From Niebla homalea (taxonomy: Eukaryota > Ascomycota > Lecanoromycetes > Lecanorales > Ramalinaceae), in NCBI GenBank assembly GCA_019925105.1, contig JAHGAU010000020.1, forward strand, positions 806,001-870,000: a DNA stretch of 64,000 nucleotides, read 5' to 3'. Below are positions 21,832-34,131 of this stretch, one piece after another. The translations under genes were made by a program, and so were the position numbers. The stretch's first letter is position 1. Every line of letters starts with the position of its first letter. The notes beneath the pieces are model-generated. The model did not search any database. It was not told the DNA's origin and was given only the letters and a program-made list of their open reading frames with translations.

Positions 21832-22739
21832 CTAATAATAATCCCTCCTCCTCCGATCCCCGCCCCTATTGCTCCGCCTATCATACTCATCCTCACTATC
21901 ACTGTAATCATCATAGCCCCTCCTCCCACTCCCACTGCCCACATGACTCCTACTCCTCCTCTTCTCCCTGTCCCTATCCCTATCCCTCCCGCCCCCACCA
22001 CCACCACCACCAGCCTGATTCTCCACAAACTCATCCACAAACCCGCCCACCTTCTCCTTGATCCGATCCATCGGCCCCGTACTCTTCCTCCTCTCCCTCT
22101 TCTCCGTCACCCGCTCATACCGCCCATCCCCCCCGCCGCGTCCATCCCGCTCATACACCTTCTCCACCCTCTCCCCACCACCACCACCCCCAACGTCATC
22201 ATCATACCGCTTCTTCCGCTCATGCTTCTTCTCCAACTCGTGCGCGCCCCACGCCCCCGCCGCCAGCCCCACCGCCGTGCCAATCGCATTGTGACCCAAC
22301 TCGTGGCCGAGGAACGCGCCGGCGGCGCCCCCCGCCGCGGTGGCGCCGATGGACTTGGCGCGGGATTTGCTGCGCGCGCGTTTCTCGTCGCGGCGGCCGT
22401 CGCGGCGGCCGTAGCGGCTGCCGGAGTAGTCGTCGTCCGAGGAGCGGTGGCGGGAGTGGGAGCGGTGGCGGTGGCGGCGCGGGCGATCACGATCGCGGTC
22501 CCGGTCGCGCGGGTCGAGGTAGGAGGTCGAGGGGGAGGGGGGAGGGTAGTATGAGCCTGTGGGGGGCCGGTGGGTGGTTGTTGCTAGGGCGCCTGAGGCG
22601 TAGGCATCGCGGGGATCGGGGGCGTCGCGGGGTCCAGAGGGGGAGGGGCGTCGCGGGGGTCCAGAGGGGGAGGGGCGTAGGAATGAGGGGGGGAGGGGGG
22701 GGGGGGGTAGTAAGGGGTTGAGCCGTAGCGGTCAGCCAT
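21832..22739 (-). CDS. Arg/Asp/Gly-rich low-complexity protein with glycine-zipper core (DUF3824-like)
   Basis: From the ATG at 22739 the product begins MADRYGSTPYYPPPP. It has a proline-rich head with tandem copies of a PPPLDPRDA-type unit, an RDRDRDRPRRHRHRSHSRH tract, a Gly/Ala-rich core (ATAAGGAAGAFLGHELGHNA, IGTAVGLAAGAWGAHELEKK) and an acidic/Arg-rich tail ending in RRRRDYY. This order is typical of DUF3824-type ascomycete proteins of unknown function. The head and the core are in different frames. In two tandem copies of the tctggacccc(c)gcgacgcc unit near 22620-22670 the second lacks one C, which accounts for the shift. Either the assembly lost one C in a GC-rich repeat or the gene is broken; the core frame alone is open over more than 230 codons. 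Confidence 0.65.
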
Positions 22740-23361
22740 TTTGCGAGTTGGGGTTTGGGAATGTGTTTGGTAGTTGAAAGTGGCGGACAGTGATGACCAG
22801 TGGTGTGGGCCGGTACAATATTCAAGTGGGGTCGATGCTGATGATCAGAGGGATGACAGTGAGCTGCTTGAATGTTCGGATGCGCCGGATAGTGTGGGCT
22901 CGCAGCGAAGAAAGCAGTCGTTAGGGGAGGATGAATCGTTCAAGAATCGAAATCCGTGGAAGGATGGAAGGGTGCTTAAATATCTGGGTGAAGGTTACAG
23001 AACAGGCTGAGAAGTGAAGGTTGCTTATGAAAACACACCGGAGGCGCAGTCGACGCAAGAAAGCCTAGGATAAGGCTGATTGCGTCATCCCGTGCGTATC
23101 TTGGGTGTCTGATTGGTTAGAAAGCGCCAAGATGCACGAGAGTGGAGAGAAGATGGACCGATTAATCTTGGTAGGGCTATCGGCTAGAGGCTGTGGTTTA
23201 GATACTGGGAGGATTGGGCTCCGAGGTCGTACAGCGTAACACCGAAATTTGTGGCTGCAGCAAGACTTCCATTCCAAAAAACTACCAAGCGTACACAGCG
23301 CATCTAACTAAGGCTATGCTCTCCATCTTCAAATACAGCAATGCAATGCCAACTCCTCCGC
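22740..23361. other. intergenic, no gene recognised
   Basis: 5' flank of the DUF3824-like gene and 3' flank of the sirtuin. No supported feature. Confidence 0.45.
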
Positions 23362-25018
23362 TCAGTCCTCCCAGAGGTCAAAGTCCTCGGCAAGTTTTTT
23401 CCGCTTCGATGGGGTGACCATGCATCCATTATATATAGCTGTGAGTGTCCTTCGTGATTTCATCGAGTCGTCCTCATCAATCAGCCTCTTGCGTTTCTCT
23501 GGGGACACAAACTTCGATGACCGTGATGAAGGTGGTGTTGGTAATGAGGCGAACGGGTCGGAATCAGGTATTGTTCGGGATGGGCATTTCTGTGGCGTTG
23601 TCTTGACCAGATTCTTGGCTATTAAGGGCATTCGAGATTGACCAGTGAGCTCCTGAAGTGGACTTCGAGTCTGCTTCGGGGTGATGATGACAACTTTTGG
23701 TTTCGGGCTACTCACGGGAGGCAGAGCGTGCTCCAAGGCCGAAAGATTCTCTTCATCCTCTGAGTCCGGGATTGGGCACTTCGATGTGAATTTGGCAGGG
23801 CCCTTTATCGTTGTGGCTTTCTTCGTGACTTTCAAATCTAGGCTCTCCTGGATTCGCCAGATGTCAGGACGGCATTGCTTCATCTTCGCAACCCACTCGT
23901 CGCAGTCCATGCAGACCCAGTAGTCGATTACGTCCTTCCACGCGCTCTCTGCCGGTTTTGACAAATTGACCAGGACCACTTTGCCCCTTCCCTTAGCTCT
24001 CGAGTGAACAGACTTGGCGAACTCCCGGACCATGTTTTTGAGTCCGTGTACATGAAGCGAAGTTCCAAAGATCAGCAAAAGGTCTGGCGAGGTCGCGAGG
24101 TCATAGGATATGATGTTTCCAACCATATCCGCGAAGGGATGTTCCTCCCCATACAGAACAATGTTCGGGCGTAGGATGCCTATCGATGTAGCGCGCTTAC
24201 CCCGATCTTGACGCGATTGGTACACCGCAGCACATGAGGGACACGTCGGAGCCTTGCCAGCCATCAGAGAACGTGAGTGAGGATGATCCCAGTAGAGGGT
24301 CTGTTGGCAAAGGGTGCATTGCAACCTTTTCAGGTCGCCATGTAACTGAACCACCTCGCAGCCATTGTCCGTGTTGGGGAACGGTGAGCTCTCATTGGTT
24401 TTGGTAGGTCTTGCCATGGCTTTCTTCGAAAATCGAGCTCGGGTGCCCTTTCCTTGGGCGAGATCAGTGGACAGACCTTGGCGCTCTTCCAAGCCGTCAA
24501 TGTTTTGTGTGTAGCACCTGACCATCTTTCTTCGATCTCTCAAGGTACGTATGAAGCTGTGCGTGGCGCTCGACTTCTTGATGTCTTCTTGAAGCGTCTG
24601 CCGCAAAGAAGCGATGAACTTGTAAAAGACCGAGGTGCTGGTCTTGTCTTTCCATATCATCGAATCGAACAAGTCTTTTCCCTTGGTATTCGTGGGGCCT
24701 TTCACCTGAGTCGTTGTAAGACATGGCAGCGCGGGTGGAACTGCATGCTTCCTCGGGGAAGTCCTTGTCGGTGTGATCAATGATCGAGCTTTCTCATGCT
24801 GGGATTGGATCAACGAGTAGAGGCCTTGCTCTGAGCGGAAGTCCTGTTCATGATCAGTATGTTCCAGACTCGATCCGGGTCCTAACACGGACTGGAATGC
24901 CGCAATTGGTGGAGATACCCGCTCCTGTGACTACCACGATCTTCTTGGAGGCGGCAATGGCGTCCGCAATACCTTGGAGCTCTCTACAGCTGTGGTCGTG
25001 GACCTCTGTGATAGCCAT
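23362..25018 (-). CDS. Sir2-family NAD-dependent histone deacetylase, Hst3/Hst4 type
   Basis: Exon 1 (25018-24893, 42 codons) and exon 2 (24843-23362) are joined by a 50-bp intron that completes the sirtuin signature: TGAGISTNCGIP|DFRS. Total 535 residues. Also present are CYTQNIDGLEE, VVQLHGDLKRLQ with the catalytic His, two zinc Cys pairs (CTLC and CPSC), RPNIVLYGEEHP, LLLIFGTSLHVHGLKNMVRE and VVLVNLSKPAESAW. The long insert between NIDGLEE and the HGD motif and the C-terminal tail with SPEKRKRL and TPSKRKKL (nuclear-signal-like) match Hst3/Hst4, which remove H3K56 acetylation in the nucleus after replication and help genome stability and silencing. The gene looks intact. Confidence 0.93.
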
Positions 25019-25387
25019 GACGATAGACTCGAAGGAGAGAAGGATGAGGATGCTGTTGACAGAGACAAGAGAGAAAGAACGGACGACACACTAAAACATT
25101 GAAAAGGAGTGACACAATGGCAGCCAGCAATGCCTATCTTTTGCAATTGAATGATGTGAAGTTCAGAAAGTCCCAATTCGAAATCCCACTTGAACGCGCT
25201 TCTTCACGAGAGACGCGATCTTATCTTAGCGTGGCTTCTTATCTAAATCCATATCTTGGCGCGTTGTCCTACGCTTTTGTGCTCGTCATCGACATTCGGC
25301 AGCAACCTCCTACACAACCTCCTACACTAACCTTATTCGATATTGCACCACCATGCATGTCCTTGTCGGTCCCTTCACCCCCAAGCA
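25019..25387. other. divergent promoter region of sirtuin and SRPBCC gene
   Basis: No gene. The two start codons face away from each other, so regulatory sites for both are expected here; none was recognised by sequence. Confidence 0.45.
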
Positions 25388-26017
25388 ATGCCTTCCTCGC
25401 AAACAGGAACCAAAGGGACTGCCCAATCATCCTTGATCCAGCCTCCCCTACCAACCCCACACTGGGGCCAACAATCCGGCTCTGCCTTCACTGTCCGCGC
25501 AACCATCAATATCAGCGCATCCCCAGACGCCGTGCTCGATACTCTGCTCAATACATTAGACTACCCTAGATGGAACAACTTCGTTCCTCGTGTTGCAATC
25601 CCCTCAAATGCCGCCGCGGACGAAAGTCAAGGCCGGCTAGCCGAGGGCGTCAACTTCACTGAGCACGTTGACATGTTTGGCAACGGGAAACCCAGCGGCT
25701 TGATCAAGATGAAACTGATCATGACGACACTCCAGACCCATTCCCAGGGCGATGATATGTCAAAAGCCATCAAGGGAACACACAAGGAAGGCTACACCGT
25801 CGTGTGGTTGGGAAGGGCGTTGCCGAACTGGGCGCTGCGTTCAGAAAGAGTGCATATCATCATGGTGAATGAGGGCGAGAATGTGGTATATGATGTGTAT
25901 GAGACATTCAGTGGGGCGCTTGCCGGGGTGACTAAGTTATTCGTGGGCAAGGCGCTGGTGAAGAGGTTTGGGCAGTGGAACGAAGAGTTGAAGGGATATG
26001 TTGAGAGGAGGCAGTGA
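25388..26017 (+). CDS. SRPBCC (polyketide cyclase/START-like) domain protein
   Basis: Single exon, 209 residues from the ATG at 25388 (MPSSQTGTKGT). The frame stays open to an upstream TTG, but this is the first ATG with a family-like length. The fold is recognised from FTVRATINISASPDAVLDTL followed by NTLDYPRWNNFVPRV. Later come GLIKMKLIMTT, YTVVWLGRALPNWALRSERV and VVYDVYETFSGALAG with a C-terminal helix LVKRFGQWNEELKGYVE. SRPBCC proteins bind hydrophobic ligands in a helix-grip pocket; fungal members of this type are uncharacterised. No break was seen. Confidence 0.8.
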   Translation: MPSSQTGTKGTAQSSLIQPPLPTPHWGQQSGSAFTVRATINISASPDAVLDTLLNTLDYPRWNNFVPRVAIPSNAAADESQGRLAEGVNFTEHVDMFGNGKPSGLIKMKLIMTTLQTHSQGDDMSKAIKGTHKEGYTVVWLGRALPNWALRSERVHIIMVNEGENVVYDVYETFSGALAGVTKLFVGKALVKRFGQWNEELKGYVERRQ

Positions 26018-27270
26018 CGGCGTAGTGCAGCCACCGGTCGCCCGTTGGGTGGCTTTGCGGTCATGCTTCTCGCCTTATGAAGTATTTCAGTAACCAAGTT
26101 TTGTCCGTGTTGTTGCTTCGCGCTTCACGTTGCAATTCTGGATGTCGTGATTCTTCTGCGTTTCTTCACTCTCTTTACCCATTCAAAATTACAGCTGTAT
26201 TTTGCCAAGTGGACTTCTTCTCTCATCGCGCTTCTCGCTAGATCAGCCTCATGGCTCACTACTATGGTGTCGGAAACCATAGACTTTGGAGTTTTCCATC
26301 TGCTTTAAGACCTGATTGCATGACAACCTCTGTTGTTCAAGGGCAGCTTAGCGCTACACGTTGGGAAGCTTTCCACGACGAAGACTGCGTCACAAGCCTA
26401 GAACACTGAGATACTGTAACTACCACATATTCCATCTGTCACCCACCTTGCTCCTCATGCTCCGCCACCTTCTGCACCCCGTCATTCATCGCTTACACGT
26501 CAATGAAACGTTGTGTTCATGACGTATGGGTACCTCAGCATCTCTTCCGAGTTGTCGCTAGTGTATGCAAAGCCATCGGTTTTGTTCACTGCGAATTCAT
26601 TCCCAAGAGCATTGTGTCTCAACCTTGTCGCCGAATCTTCCCGCTGATCTTTGGCCACTTCCTTTCTTCAAAGTATTTCATGGTGAATCATCGTACGGAG
26701 TGAGCACCATGACAATCGCAAACCCTGCAAGTACACCGTTGTAGCTGTGTCCCACAAAGGCACTGCGACTGCCATGATCGAGCATTGCTCCTGACAACTC
26801 TGACGCCGCGAATCACACCGCCGTACAGTGAAAGAGGAAAGTGATCCAGCAGCTGCAAACGTGGGATTTCACAGCACCTGTGAATGGTGCATTCATCCAA
26901 CAATTCTTCTACGTTTCCGTCACTGGCAGTCTACAGCCCCCTGACTTCTTCACACTATCATGGCCCTTATCCTACATGGTCTTCCGCTCTTAGCAGGTCT
27001 TTTCTGTTCGTGATCTCTCACGTATACAGCAATGCCTTTTTGACCCGCGTAGGATCTATGCTGTCACCTTCAAGCATGATTTGACCATATCCTCTGACCT
27101 GAAGCGCCACTACATGCTTGAATCGTACGGTTACAACCATGGATCGAGCTCCCGGTATCACACCAGATGAATGCAGCATCACCAGCTATCACAAATGTCT
27201 AGTGAACCAGTGTTGGGCCTTTCTCTCCCATCGATCAGGTCCAGTCTGTGTGTGTGTGTAAGTAGAAGTG
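26018..27270. other. gene-poor stretch with one possible membrane-helix fragment
   Basis: On the minus strand, about 26818-26678, a short open frame reads SAFVGHSYNGVLAGFAIVM and ends LTPYDDSP-stop. It could be a relic exon of a membrane protein. Nothing else is recognised. Confidence 0.3.
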
Positions 27271-28088
27271 TTGACATCTTCCCGAGATCATCCGCAATCA
27301 CCTCCACATCGTCAAATACGCTGACTTGTGGGTCAAGGAGCTTGCGCACTTGGGCTTGGACCCGCCTATGGGCCTACGCTGCCACATCACTCTTCGCAAG
27401 GTATAATGGACTGGAAAATCTACTACGCCGAAAAGTTGTCCATGGAAAGTTGCACAACATCTACCCCCGAAGAAATACGCCATCTAACTTTCCCGGGTGC
27501 GCTGGGGACACGAGACCTCAACTCGAGAGGAACTAGCAACGAAGTGGACTGGCGACCTCTCTGTGACTATCGCTACTCGTCAGTGAAAGCTGTTAGCCCT
27601 AAATATAAGCGCTGTTGCCCGGCACAAATTCGAAATGACATAAGAACAATGGGCGGTCGACTGGAGGAGAGAAGAGAAATACCAAGCAAGTCTATCTGCC
27701 CGGCTCTGGTCCAAAATAATTCCCAACTCAGGCTCCGCGTGAAATTGACAAATGGATCAATGATATGCCCCCACCAATGACGATGTTGAACGGCTGACAT
27801 GGTCATAAGTTCGGCGAGTTTCTCGAAGACGTTGAAGCAATTCAGTCAGTCGTCGGCCATTCTGAGCGCGACAGGTACCACGAAACTGCAAGGAATGAAC
27901 AACCAATACCTGAAGCCACTGATTGGGATATGATGGGTCGCATTTTCAAGTGTGATCCACCGAAAATGACTATAGACGCATGGATCAGAATGATGAGTAC
28001 AATGAATGAACGGCGGAAGTGCGGCAATATGCCTCCTGGCAGACAACAGCTACACGATGTCCCGCGAATCCTGCAGGCAATCACATAG
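27271..28088 (+). pseudogene. decayed coding region, family unknown (part 1)
   Basis: Protein-like text switches between the three plus-strand frames. Pieces are PEIIRNHLHIVKYADLWVKE followed by LAHLGLDPPMGLRCHITLRK, then WRREEKYQASLSARLWSKII, PTQAPREIDKWINDMPP, TNDDVERLTWS, and a last open stretch from about 27806 to the stop at 28088 (FGEFLEDVEAIQSVVGHSER, IFKCDPPKMTIDAWIRMM, MPPGRQQLHDVPRILQAIT). The pieces follow each other in order like one protein, so it is best read as a gene with at least three indels. I know no family for it. Confidence 0.45.
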
Positions 28089-29311
28089 TGAGCTGAGCTT
28101 GCTGTGGTCTAGGAATACGACTGAGTCTGGGCTTTGCCAATGGCCGACCCGGTCTTGATCCTTGAAACAACACTCGCGCTGGCATTGTCACGCTGACGTC
28201 TTCACACTAGAAGGAGTGATTGATATTGGTCTCGTTGCTGCGACTCGGATACTTGCCTATGCTTGGTCGAGACCTGAAAGGGGCCCTTATATGGCTAGCA
28301 TACAGTCTTCTCTGAGTCAGGAGCTAGCAACACCGTGGTACAGCCATTACCCGGGACTTCGCTGCCTAGCTGCGCTCATCCCGAGTTTGCGGAGTTGACA
28401 GTAGATCCTGCACGCAAAAAAGCTATGGCGCATGAGGCCAGTGGAACTATCAATGATACCCCTTGCGATAAGTGTCGAGTCGGTCAAGTGTTCATGGTGT
28501 TATGGTCACCTTCCCTGAAATACGCCGTTAATCTGTTGCCTTTGTACGCGCTGACGAGTGTACGTGTTACAGAATTGTACCTCGATAGCAGAGTGGTTCG
28601 GAGGGACTTGCGGAAATTGTAAAATGAGGGGGGAGGGAACCAACAATGCAGTCATAACAGCAATTTCATTGGGGGGGGGCGTATATATAGTAAGAAGTTT
28701 AGAGACCAGCTCGCAGCAGATCTGGTGGATTCGTTGCCCTCATAATCTTTGGCATCACTGCAAACAGGTCTTGATGAAAGGCCGGCTTGTTTTGATAACA
28801 GCAGAAGAGACAGTAGACTTCAACAAACCTTTAGACGGTCTGGATATTGGGTCAAATCGCCTGGGATGGCGACTTCGGAACTGGAATACAAACACGCCCA
28901 ACCCATTTACACTTCTCTATAAAGATATAAAACCACCTGAAACTTAACTGCGCAATTCTAATTCTTTGAGAAGCTGAGATGCAATGATGGCACCGGGAAA
29001 ACGAACAAAGTGAAGAATTTTCGCCACCTGGGTGAAACCCTTCGGAAGGGAAGAGCTGCAACGATGGCTTCCGCGAGACGGAGGTTGGAAGCATCAAAAC
29101 GAAAACTAGATCCTCCGGCTATACGACAATCCAAAAAAACAACGAAACTAAGCTCCTCGAGTCAGGAGATAATGACGTGAAGACATTGCCGGCAGCAATG
29201 CTGTTGGGTCCTTGCTCTTTCAGAAGGCTAGTCTGGAAAGAGCAGGGATAGCTAGTGCAAAGAAGAGACCAGCACCATCAGCCGGCTCTATGGAAGCAGC
29301 ACGCCCAACAA
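28089..29311. other. no gene recognised
   Basis: Short frames only. It contains a run of nine or more G followed by cgtatatatag near 28671-28690. Nothing else supported. Confidence 0.4.
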
Positions 29312-31460
29312 CGAAGATGGTAAAAGCTGCACAATTGTGAAGAGCGACCTCACGAGTCTTGGAGCAACCTATTCGAAGGACCTGAGTTCCGGCTCGTAGC
29401 CATGATCGTCCGAGGTTGTAGTGACATCGACTACTGGTTCGAGTTCGGGAGGTTGATCGAAGAATTGATGGAGTGGCGGGAATTGGATCCAGAATTGGTA
29501 AGTTTCTCTTACAAGAATTTCGAGGGTGCCTCGAATTAATCGAAGGTAGGAGCGAATTTAATTTTAAAGCATTCTCAAAACATCAAGAGTAATATTAATT
29601 CATAATCCGCAAGAACGCGCTGGGTCATACGCAAAGGATACTGGTCCAATTTGGAGCTATCCCAACAAAACTTCTCGACGAACCTAGGACAGATCTGAAA
29701 GTCGAGCGCACAAATTCTTTAAGTTCATAATACCGCCAGTTCTGAGCGTTGTCCCGGGTGTTAAGTAATGATAAACGCAATACGTGTAAGGAATCTTCAA
29801 ATCCTCTGTCTAGTTCCCCTTTGACTGCTTACTCTGATGGTGCTTGTTTGGATTCTGGCTCACTCCGCCTTAAATGGCGACCTGGGAGGATGGGAAGTCA
29901 GTCTTGCCCGATCTTTTCGGGTTCTACCTCCAAGCTGGAGCCGTGGTGATAGTCGTCGGAGATGAATTTAATACGATGGGACACTGATGCAGCTCATATC
30001 ATGTGGGGATCGATTTTGCGCGTGGGATGACATGGCCTTCGGGTTAGAGAGAGAATGCCTGACTTGGTACACTTCGCAAAAATGAACATCCTGAGTAAGA
30101 AGTCCAACGCTGGGAACACCACCGATGACTGGGATGCAACCATGAAGACGATCTTCAGCGACAGAGAGTCTACCTTGTCCTTCGACACGACGATGAGCAT
30201 CTTGAGTTCCTTAACAATCTCTGCTGAGTTTGGATATGCCAGACTTGTGGAATTTTGCTGTCGACATTTTAAAGGCTCGGACTTGCATAAGACGTGGCCA
30301 ATAGAGGACTTTCATTAGAGACTACCCTGGCGATGAGGTCGGCCATCCGTTCAGCTCATCATACCTCCTAGCCGTGCTCTGCGACTTCGACTTGGACAAC
30401 AAGTGTAGCACACCTACTATGACAAGCTTTCAAGGGATTATCTCTGCGTCGGATCCAGCACTAAAACGGGCATTTGTCGGATGCCGAAGGTGGTTCATGT
30501 AGGAAATGCGGCAGTCCTTATCACCTCAAATTCCGCAATCCTGTCCCCTGGTGCGGCAAGTCGATAGGCCTTTAAGACGATACTGGGGAGAATGTTCTGA
30601 TCCTGACATCAAGCAATAGAGATCAAGGGCGCACTAAGATCTTTCGCACTTTCGAATCACTGCTTACGAAGGCCGTGCCCATCGAGATATGCCACCTTTA
30701 GGACATGTCACATTCTGGCGAGGCTTCAAACTCGACAAACATACTATACTGACGAATTTGTCCGTCCCTGAGTACGCGGGATTTGAAATATGGCGTACAC
30801 GAAGCGTTTACCAGGATGACAAATAATGGTTCGTATCACACCACGCTTACTGATCACGAATATAATCCAGTGGCACCTGAAACACGATTCCAGGATGAAA
30901 ATCGTCGAACACGCTCTCCCTGCGCCTTGAAATCGAAGAGCACGCCTCGTCACTTACCCAAAAGCTACTAGAAGAGTTACCGCCGTCCGAATCGGAAGCT
31001 AGGGATTTTGGTCAGTGTAGAGGTAAACCCAGCACGCTTGTTACATGATCATAGCTAACCAAGCGAAAGGAGTGTATCAGACAGATCATCGTGGAGACAA
31101 ATGACGAAAAGCTGAACTCAACTCGCACGAGCTTGAAAATCTCCGCTTCGAGAAATTTCAGATGCCTCCTCTACCTTTTCACCATAAGCATAATCCAAGT
31201 GCAATGCGTTTGTTTTTCTACCATGCTGATTTCCACTCAGAGCTGTGGTTTAAACCTCGCCGCAGCTTGGCAAGCTGTACGTACATGGAATGGCGCGAGG
31301 ATGAACACAGATGAAATATGTATGTATCTTCGGCTATCGAGACACGGCCTACCAATGGCCTAGAGCAAAACCCTAAGATATTGCAGGTAAAGGCAATTAA
31401 CATTGCGGCTGCTGCTGTAAAGGCCCCACCAGAGACCTCTTGACTCGACCCCCCGGTGCT
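29312..31460 (+). pseudogene. decayed coding region, family unknown (part 2)
   Basis: Separate coding-like islands, all plus strand: 29312-29511 (WSNLFEGPEFRLVAMIVRGC, FGRLIEELMEWRELDPEL, then a GTAAGT donor), 30055-30318 (DLVHFAKMNILSKKSNAGN), 30317-30502 (HPFSSSYLLAVLCDFDLDNK), about 30500-30575 (CRKCGSPYHLKF...PWCG, a zinc-ribbon-like CxxC...C), about 30905-31020 (LSLRLEIEEHASSLTQKLLE) and about 31112-31310 (HELENLRFEKFQMPPLPFHH, LFFYHADFHSELWFKPRRSL). Frames change between islands and stops intervene. It may be the continuation of part 1 or a second gene. Function unknown. Confidence 0.4.
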
Positions 31461-33322
31461 TAGGTCGCTACCTGGGTCAAAGGAGAAGATCAAGTCTGTT
31501 TGATGGGAGCGTCAGACGTCGCCGAGAGATAGCCGGGGTGGCTCAAGAACAATCATCGCGGAGCAGCCCCGAGTCCGATCACGCGGCAGAGTCCGAGCGG
31601 CTCTGTCACAGACATCCGGAGATCAAACCGTAGGTGATCAACGGGACCTGTAAATTCGGAGACGGCGAGAGAATTCAATGCTGCTTGCAGCAAGCTAGCT
31701 CGTGGGACTTCTTGCTGGTCTCCAAGCTTGGAAGCACAGGGGTAATACGCAAGCTGACATGAGCCCAGAGGTGGATTGGTGGGTATCATCAACGACGATA
31801 TATTGAATTGTGTTTTACAGCAATTTTCTCTATGCGAAACCATGTGCAAAATCAAGCATATGTATCCCGAGGGAAGGACATCTTTCCCATCCTCTATCAG
31901 AGCAATACCCAAGCAGGCAGGACATCCGCCACCCTCGCCATTTTCTTACACTGAGGATTTAGAGGAGAAGAGGACGACTGTGCGCCCCGTCGCCTAGAGA
32001 TGGCAGCCAACATGAGATTGAAAGTAATGGACGAAGAGAAGACGGGAAAGAGAGGTCGACTTCGTCATGAGTTGAAGGGACTGGAAGGGGTCTTTAAAAC
32101 CACAAGAGTTGAGAATGCAGCTTAAGTGTACTTCCTGCTACCAAAGCAGGCCTCCTCTCCCTTAATGGCTCGCTTTCTCCGCTATGAGAGCACCCTTCCT
32201 TTACACTACGAGAGCATCTTTTCTTTTCCCAAAGCGATTTCATTGCTTACGGTTACGTATCATTTACGCCATTGAAAGACATTATTTTGAGTCATGTACC
32301 TTTCTTTGCAGTCCGATATGGATTCAAGGCTATCTAAATGCATGTTAGAACGGAGAATAAGTACTTCGCCAGGAGGTAAAGGTCATTTGGAAGGGGGAAG
32401 ACTTGAAAGAGGGAAATTTGGCGGCTACCTCATTTGGGGGGCTCAGGCCAAAATTGGCCAACAAAAGCCAGCTTAAGTCTTAAGTGCACCTGATAGATCA
32501 TATGATTTAGACACTCATCAAAGCAGTTTGCAGTCCTTGTAGAAAGGGTCTTTCCCAATGGGGGCTGAACAATTGCTTGTGACGCTATGGCCATCCGTGA
32601 AACCTCTAATCACTAGAGCAACAGAATCTCCTCCGCTACGAAGGGCTTGTAGCATCTTCTCAGGAAGTTATATCTTCTGTGTGGGTTCAGATCGCTACCG
32701 CAAATGCCTTCTGTAAGATCTTATGCAATCTATCATACCTCTTTGGAGTAAGCGAGCTGAAACACGCTTGCGTCACTTGCTGCAGCATGCGAGCTACAAG
32801 GAAGAATCGACCCTGGACTATTGGGGTATAAGTGATTGTTCAGCAACGGTGACTAGGACGGTATTGTAGCCGCGCTCCCAGGTCTTATGAGATTTAGCGC
32901 CAACCCCCTTCTTGCCCTCCTCAACCGGTACTTGAGAACTGTTTCCCTTTCAGCCGAGATTGACTCGCAACTCAAGCAGCATGGCCATTGGAGGATCAAA
33001 TAGCGACAGGCATCATGTTACACGATTACATGGAGGCCTGTCTTTGTAAAGGATGCGATCGACGCATCGAAGTATTGGAAACCCTACGTGAGGGCCGTAG
33101 AAGGAGCTACGGATCAAGCCAGTGTGAATTCTCCATTCAATCTTCTCTCGAGCCTGTGCAAACCCTCAATGAATGGCCTTTCTCTGTCTGTTCTCACCAA
33201 CAAGGGCCGGCTCAGTGCTTGGATGCCATGAGAGCCTTCATCCTCTCAATAAACGCATGCTTCACCGCCGATTCTCATTCAGCCTTCTGTTCCAGGCCCA
33301 AGCCTCTGGATAATTCGTTCCT
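31461..33322. other. gene-poor stretch, nothing recognised
   Basis: No frame on either strand resembles a known family. Confidence 0.4.
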
Positions 33323-34131
33323 CATTCGTTAAAGAACTCAGCACCGATGATTCGCGGTGGGTAGAGAATGATCCAATGCCAGGTCACGAAGGCGAGATCG
33401 GCGTAGGTGCGTTTATCGCCCACGAGGTAGGGTTTGCCCGTCTTCTTGAGCTGAGCCTCAAGGACGCTGAGCACAAGACGGATTCCTTGAGAAAACAGCG
33501 TGAGCTGCCATTCTCCTCTTGATTGGGGATAGGGATGCGGTGGGGTGGTGGGGAAGAGCTCCCATTATACTTGTCGCCGTAGCGATCAATGGCCAACTTG
33601 ATGTCCTATCTTGGACGACATCAGGACAAAGCAAAAGTCACTCGGTCAATCACGCATCAATCTCCCCCAAATCGCGCGCTAAGTCGGATCTTGGAGGCGC
33701 TGGCGTCTGTCTCACACGGAACAATGCTCGCTGCGCGCAGTAGGGACCCTGCACGCCGTCTTGCATGGCCACTCAATTCTTCTGCAGGTAAAGCTCCGGT
33801 CCTCTCGTGTAGCGGAGGGAGTCGACTTTGTCGTAGGTGTCGAGCAAGTAGTCGATGCATGCGGAGGACTCCTAGACGGTCATGCCCGTGTTGGGGTCCT
33901 GGATGCACGGGACGCGGCCATCGGGGCTGACGGGGGTGTATGGCTCTTGGTCAATGGCACAGAAGTCCAGCCGCTTGGTCTTGTAGGGACCTGAAGCTCA
34001 TTGAGAATGATGTCGATTTTGTGAGGATTAGGGTTCTACAATGATCCATCTCATGAGCCATGAAGATGTTGTAGGTTGGGTGTCTGTTGAACATACGCTG
34101 ACATACGATAGAACTTGAGAGGTTTCGACAT
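33323..34131 (-). pseudogene. glutathione S-transferase, decayed
   Basis: The ATG at 34131 starts MSKPLKFYRMSAYV. The GST N-terminal domain follows: KIDIILNELQVP, then after a 1-base shift YKTKRLDFCAIDQEPYTPVS and PDGRVPCIQDPNTGMTV*ESS (the stop at 33872-33874 replaces the Trp of WES), ACIDYLLDTYDKVDSLRYT, a second stop at 33773-33775, VQGPYCAQRAL, and the C-terminal domain KTGKPYLVGDKRTYADLAFV with TWHWIILYPPRIIG to a stop at 33323. Proteins of this class conjugate glutathione to xenobiotics or pathway intermediates. Two stops and frame changes make it non-functional. Confidence 0.85.

Noticed and set aside
20624..22554. Several long proline- or histidine-rich open frames on both strands
   Set aside because: They are GC-rich shadows of the PLD-like and DUF3824-like genes.
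29436..29452. ggttcgagttc as a tRNA B-box
   Set aside because: No matching A-box, anticodon stem or acceptor stem; the sequence lies in a protein-like island.
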